From NCBI GenBank assembly GCA_964019135.1, contig OZ025258.1, positions 7,211,961 to 7,275,960 on the forward strand: 64,000 nt of DNA, given 5' to 3'. Position 1 is the stretch's first letter; every line of letters starts with the position of its first letter. The position numbers were made by a program, and so were the translations under genes. Below are positions 59,424-64,000 of this stretch, piece by piece. Source of the DNA: Arenicola marina (taxonomy: Eukaryota; Annelida; Polychaeta; Arenicolidae). Below the pieces are notes generated by a model. It searched no databases, was not told where the DNA came from, and was given only the letters and a program-made list of their open reading frames with translations.

Positions 59424-62400
59424 TTACCATCATCCGGCCATGGCAAGTCCCCCCCACCGCCCAACGGCCTACCATCATCCGACCATGGCAAGTCCCCCCC
59501 ACCGCCCAACGGCCTACCATCATCCGGCCATGGCAAGTCCCCCCCACCGCCCAACGGCCTACCATCATCCGGCCATGGCAAGTCCCCCCCACAGCCCAAC
59601 GGCCTACCATCATCCGGCCATGGCAAGTCCCCTCCACCGCCCAACGGCCTACCATCATCCGGCCATGGCAAGTCCCCCCACCGCCCAACGGCCTACCATC
59701 ATCCGGCCATGGCAAGTCCCCTCCACCGCCCAACGGCCTACCATCATCCGGCCATGGCAAGTCCCCCCCACCGCCCAAAGGCCTACCATCATCCGGCCAT
59801 GGCAAGTTCCCCCCACCGCCCAACGGCCTACCATCATCCGGCCATGGCAAGTCCCCTCCACCGCCCAACGGCCTACCATCATCCGGCCATGGCAAGTCCC
59901 CCCCACCGCCCAACGGCCTACCATCATCCGGCCATGGCAAGTCCCCTCCACCGCCCAACGGCCTACCATCATCCGGCCATGGCAAGTCCCCCCCACCGCC
60001 CAACGGCCTATCATCATCCGGCCATGGCAAGTCCCCTCCACCGCCCAACGGCCTACCATCATCCGGCCGTGCCAAGTCTCCCCCACCGCCCAACGGCCTA
60101 CCATCATCCGGCCATGGCAAGTCCCCTCCACCGCCCAACGGCCTACCATCATCCGGCCATGGCAAGTCCCCCCCACCGCCCAACGGCCTACCATCATCCG
60201 GCCATGGCAAGTCCCCTCCACCGCCCAACGGCCTACCATCATCCGGCCATGGCAAGTCCCCCCCACCGCCCAACGGCCTACCATCATCCTGCCATGGCAA
60301 GTCCCCTCCACCGCCCAACGGCCTACCATCATCCGGCCATGGCAAGTCCCCCCCACCGCCCAACGGCCTACCATCATCCGGCCATGGCAAGTCCCCTCCG
60401 CCGTCCAACGGCCTACCATCATCCGGCCATGGTAAGTCCCCTCCGCCGCCCAACGGCCTACCATCATCCGGCCATGGCAAGTCCGCCCCACCGCCCAACG
60501 GCCTACCATCATCCGGCCATGGCAAGTCCCCCCCACCGCCCAACGGCCTACCATCATCTGGCCATGGCAAGTCCCCCCCACCGCTCAACGGCCTACCATC
60601 ATCCGGCCATGGCACGTCCCCCCCACCGCCCAACGGCCTACCATCATCCGGCCATGGCAAGTCCCCTCCACCGCCCAACGGCTTACCATCATCCGGCCAT
60701 GGCAAGTCCCCTCCACCGCCCAACGACCTACCATCATCCGGCCATGGCAAGTCCCCCCCCCACCGCCCAACGGCCTACCATCATCCGGCCATGGCAAGTC
60801 CCCTCCACCGCCCAACGGCCTACCATCATCCGGCCATGGCAAGTCCCCCCCACCGCCCAACGGCCTACCATCATCCGGCCATGGCAAGTCCCCCCCACCG
60901 CCCAACAGCCTACCATCATCCGGCCATGGCAAGTCCCCTCCACCGCCCAACTGCCTACCATCATCCGGCCATGGCAAGTCCCCCCCACCGCCCAACGGCC
61001 TACCATCATCCGGCCATGGCAAGTCCCCTCCACCGCCCAACGGCCTACCATCATCCGGCCATGGCCAGTCCCCCCCACCGCCCAACGGCCTACCATCATC
61101 CGGCCATGGCAAGTCCTCCCCACCGCCCAACGGCCTACCATCATCCGGCCATGGCAAGTCCCCTCCACCGCCCAACGGCCTACCATCATCCGGCCATGGC
61201 AAGTCCCCCCCACCGCCCAACGGCCTACCATCATCTGGCCATGGCAAGTCCCCTCCACCGCCCAACGGCCTACCATCATCCGGCCATGGCAAGTCCCCCC
61301 CACCGCCCAACGGCCAACCATCATCCGGCCATGGCAAGTCCCCTCCACCGCCCAACGGCCTACCATCATCCGGCCATGGCAAGTCCCCCCCACCGCCCAA
61401 CGGCCTACCATCATCCGGCCATGGCAAGTCCCCTCCACCGCCCAACGGCCTACCATCATCCGGCCATGGCAAGTCCCCCCCACCGCCCAGCGGCCTACCA
61501 TCATCCGGCCATGGCAAGTCCCCTCCGCCGTCCAACGGCCTACCATCATCCGGCCATGGTAAGTCCCCTCCGCCGCCCAACGGCCTACCATCATCCGGCC
61601 ATGGCAAGTCCGCCCCACCGCCCAACGGCCTACCATCATCCGGCCATGGCAAGTCCCCCCCACCGCCCAACGGCCTACCATCATCTGGCCATGGCAAGTC
61701 CCCCCCACCGCCCAACGGCCTACCATCATCCGGCCATGGCAAGTCCCCCCCACCGCCCAACGGCCTACCATTATCCGGCCATGGCAAGTCCCCTCCACCG
61801 CTCAACGGCCTACCATCATCCGGCCATGGCAAGTCCCCCTCACCGCCCAACGGCCTACCATCATCTGGCCATGGCAAGTCCCCCCCACCGCCCAACGGCC
61901 TACCATCATCCGGCCATGGCAAGTCCCCCCCACCGCCCAACGGCGTACCATCATCCGGCCATGCCAACTCCCCTCCACCGCCCAACGGCCTACCATCATC
62001 CGGCCATGGCAAGTCCACTCCACCGCCCAACGGCCTACCATCATCCGGCCATGGCAAGTCCCCTCCACCGCCCAACGGCCTACCATCATCCGGTCATGGC
62101 AAGTCCCCCCCACCGCCCAACGGCCTACCATCATCCGGCCATGGCAAGTCCCCTCAACCGCCCAACGGCCTACCATCATCCGGCCATGGCAAGTCCCCCC
62201 CACCGCCCAACGGCCTACCATCATCCGGCCATGGCAAGTCCCCCCCACCGCCCAACGGCCTACCATCATCCGGCCATGGCAAGTCCCCTCCACCGCCCAA
62301 CTGCCTACCATCATCCGGCCATGGCAAGTCCCCCCCACCGCCCAACGGCCTACCATCATCCGGCCATGGCAAGTCCCCTCCACCGCCCAACGGCCTACCA

Positions 62401-63137
62401 TCATCCGGCCATGGCAAGTCCCCCCCACCGCCCAACGGCCTACCATCATCCGGCCATGGCAAGTCCTCCCCACCGCCCAACGGCCTACCATCATCCGGCC
62501 ATGGCAAGTCCCCTCCACCGCCCAACGGCCTACCATCATCCGGCCATGGCAAGTCCCCCCCACCGCCCAACGGCCTACCATCATCCGGCCATGGCAAGTC
62601 CCCCCCACCGCCCAACGGCCTACCATCATCCTGCCATGGCAAGTCCCCTCCACCGCCCAACGGCCTACCATCATCCGGCCATGGCAAGTCCCCCCCACCG
62701 CCCAACGGCCTACCATCATCTGGCCATGGCAAGTCCCCCCCACCGCCCAACGGCCTACCTTCGTCCGGCCATGGCAAGTCCCCTCCACCGCCCAACGGCC
62801 TACCATCATCCGGCCATGGCAAGTCCCCTTCACCGCCCAACGGCCTACCATCATCCGGCCATGGCAAGTCCCCCCCACCGCCCAACGGCCTACCATCATC
62901 CGGCCATGGCAAGTCCCCCCCACCGCCCAACGGCCTACCATCATCCGGCCATGGCAAGTCCCCCCCACCGCCCAACGGCCTACCATCATCCGGCCATGGC
63001 AAGTCCCCCCCACCGCTCAACGGCCTACCATCATCCGGCCATGGCAAGTCCCCCCACCGCCCAACGGCCTACCATCATCCGGCCATGGCAAGTCCCCCCC
63101 ACCGTCCAACGGCTTACCCTCATCCATCCCTGGCCAG
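59424..63137. repeat. 45-bp minisatellite, about 82 copies (3.7 kb), with dimers and block duplications
   Basis: The monomer contains GGCCTACCATCATCCGGCCA and TGGCAAGTCC, then CCCCCACCGCCCAAC or CCCTCCACCGCCCAAC. The two versions alternate over long stretches as a 90-bp dimer. Marker variants show block duplications. CTCCGCCGTCC occurs at 60396 and 61523 (1127 bp, 25 monomers plus 2). AACTGCC and CCTCCCC variants recur 1350 bp apart (30 monomers). Frames of 802 and 816 codons (plus) and 496 or fewer (minus) arise because 45 is a multiple of three. C-run slippage shifts them between frames, which argues against coding. Confidence 0.99.
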
Positions 63138-64000
63138 TCCTTCCCCATATGGCGTTTCACCGGATACTTCCGGTCGCAGGTGGCGCCACCATACGTGAAG
63201 CAAGTTTTTATCACGGAGGCGAAGGACGTAATGGGCGATAATACATGCCTCTTGTCGAAGGGGAAGTTTCTCTGACGTGCTTCGCACCTGTGCTCCTTCA
63301 GGGCGGGACTGTGCTGTAAATAATGCACAGCCCAGTCAGGACACCTGTCGTCCTGACATCCGCAGGGCAGTTATCAACATCAGAAGGCACAGGAAGACAA
63401 TTAAATCAAGCACATCCTGTAGCAGAAACGGAAGACCACGTGTGGTTTGCGACATCTATCATCAAGGTCAGATCCAGGTTGGTCACAAATGGGGCACGTT
63501 TGGTGGGGCGAGACCTTGTAATTGGACGGATGAGAAGGGATCTGAACCCAACTAACACGATAGAACGAATCTCCGAGGGGGACGGAACCCCCTGAATCCG
63601 CCATTCAGGGACGGTCTCCCAGAAATAAGGCTTACTCTCATAATACGACATAAAATGCCCAAAGTTTAGTTCACTAATCCATTGTGCAATTGACATGTCA
63701 AACCAAGGTCCTGTAAACGAATTATGCATGATGTTATAAAAAAAGGAAATTACGACCACAATTAGCAGTGTTTGAATAAACAGGAGCTAAGCAACATATG
63801 GTAGTTAGACAAGCAAAATACATCCTACATTCACACAGTCCGACGGAATAAATCTATAGGGGTATATCCTTACAACTAGGGCTGCATATCCTGTTGCGGT
63901 TAGTGCCTGCTCCGCCCGGCAGGTGCGCCACATCTCAGCCCCATGCTTAATCAATCTCTATGACCTTGTTCCGCTGGCCCAAAGCCTGGCAAGGGATTAC
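63138..64000. other. Single-copy right end with hairpins, no gene supported
   Basis: Two adjacent hairpins lie at 63309-63330 (CTGTGC/GCACAG) and 63336-63356 (TCAGGAC/GTCCTGA). A possible transposon terminus is annotated at 63588-63610. Frames up to 117 codons have no recognisable domain. Confidence 0.55.
63588..63610 (-). mobile_element. Possible hAT-like terminal motif
   Basis: On the minus strand this reads CCCTGAATGGCGGATTCAGG then GGG. It resembles the GGCGGATCCAGGGGG termini common on invertebrate non-autonomous DNA transposons. It contains a 7-bp inverted repeat (CCTGAAT/ATTCAGG, 63591-63609). The other end and a target-site duplication were not found, so this may be a fragment or coincidence. 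Confidence 0.3.

Noticed and set aside
59154-63241. Overlapping frames of 802 and 816 codons and minus-strand frames up to 496 codons
   Set aside because: All derive from the 45-bp array. C-run slippage moves each frame between three different peptides, which a real protein would not tolerate.
1-64000. Retroviral, LTR or Polinton-type fossils
   Set aside because: I saw no reverse transcriptase, integrase, capsid or polymerase motif in any frame and no long terminal repeat pair.

Overview
This 64 kb window looks like non-coding nuclear DNA of an animal, probably a marine invertebrate such as a mollusc or other spiralian. That placement is an inference from texture only: many unrelated minisatellites, tRNA-derived SINE-like heads with Pol III A and B boxes, abundant runs of 9-16 C or G, and a run of exactly 200 N typical of a scaffold join. 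Nothing in it looks bacterial, viral or organellar. I found no protein-coding gene, rRNA, intact tRNA, CRISPR array or reverse transcriptase/transposase domain that I can support. The long open frames are almost all by-products of tandem arrays whose monomers contain no stop codon.

Layout. From 0.1 to 4.05 kb there is a 21-bp array, a CAGC-type microsatellite, a polypurine tract and a 24-bp array. From 4.05 to 13.5 kb there is a nuclear-receptor half-site cluster (5.6 kb), a second unrelated 21-bp array (7.1-7.5 kb), a G-rich degenerate repeat (8.4-8.7 kb), a 46/49-bp array (11.5-12.4 kb), a probable SINE (12.6 kb) and a 31-bp C-rich array (13.3 kb). From 13.5 to 28 kb there is a 38-bp array (15.6-17.1 kb), an unusual palindrome (20.4 kb), a 31-bp array (22.1-22.6 kb), a 33-bp TGACGT-bearing array (25.0 kb), a CRE hairpin (25.47 kb) and a 27-bp array with higher-order structure (26.3-28.0 kb). 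From 28 to 41.9 kb the DNA is mostly single-copy, with a SINE-like head (30.9 kb), the 200-N gap (37.2 kb) and small repeats. From 41.9 to 47.2 kb lies the largest array, a 33-bp unit repeated about 159 times. It is followed by a 42/39-bp array, a tRNA-SINE, a 62-bp array and an 11-bp array (50.0-51.4 kb). From 51.9 to 59.4 kb the DNA is single-copy apart from a diverged direct pair of about 185 bp (55.27 and 57.65 kb). From 59.4 to 63.1 kb lies a 45-bp array of about 82 copies.

Tandem arrays fill roughly 18-19 kb (about 29%) of the window. No two of the larger arrays share a monomer, so they appear to be independent local expansions. Several carry higher-order repeats and recent block duplications that can be dated relative to one another by shared variants. 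No functional gene network can be described here. The interest lies in array architecture, G-quadruplex potential, a dispersed TGACGTAGTACAC motif and a few well-formed inverted repeats.
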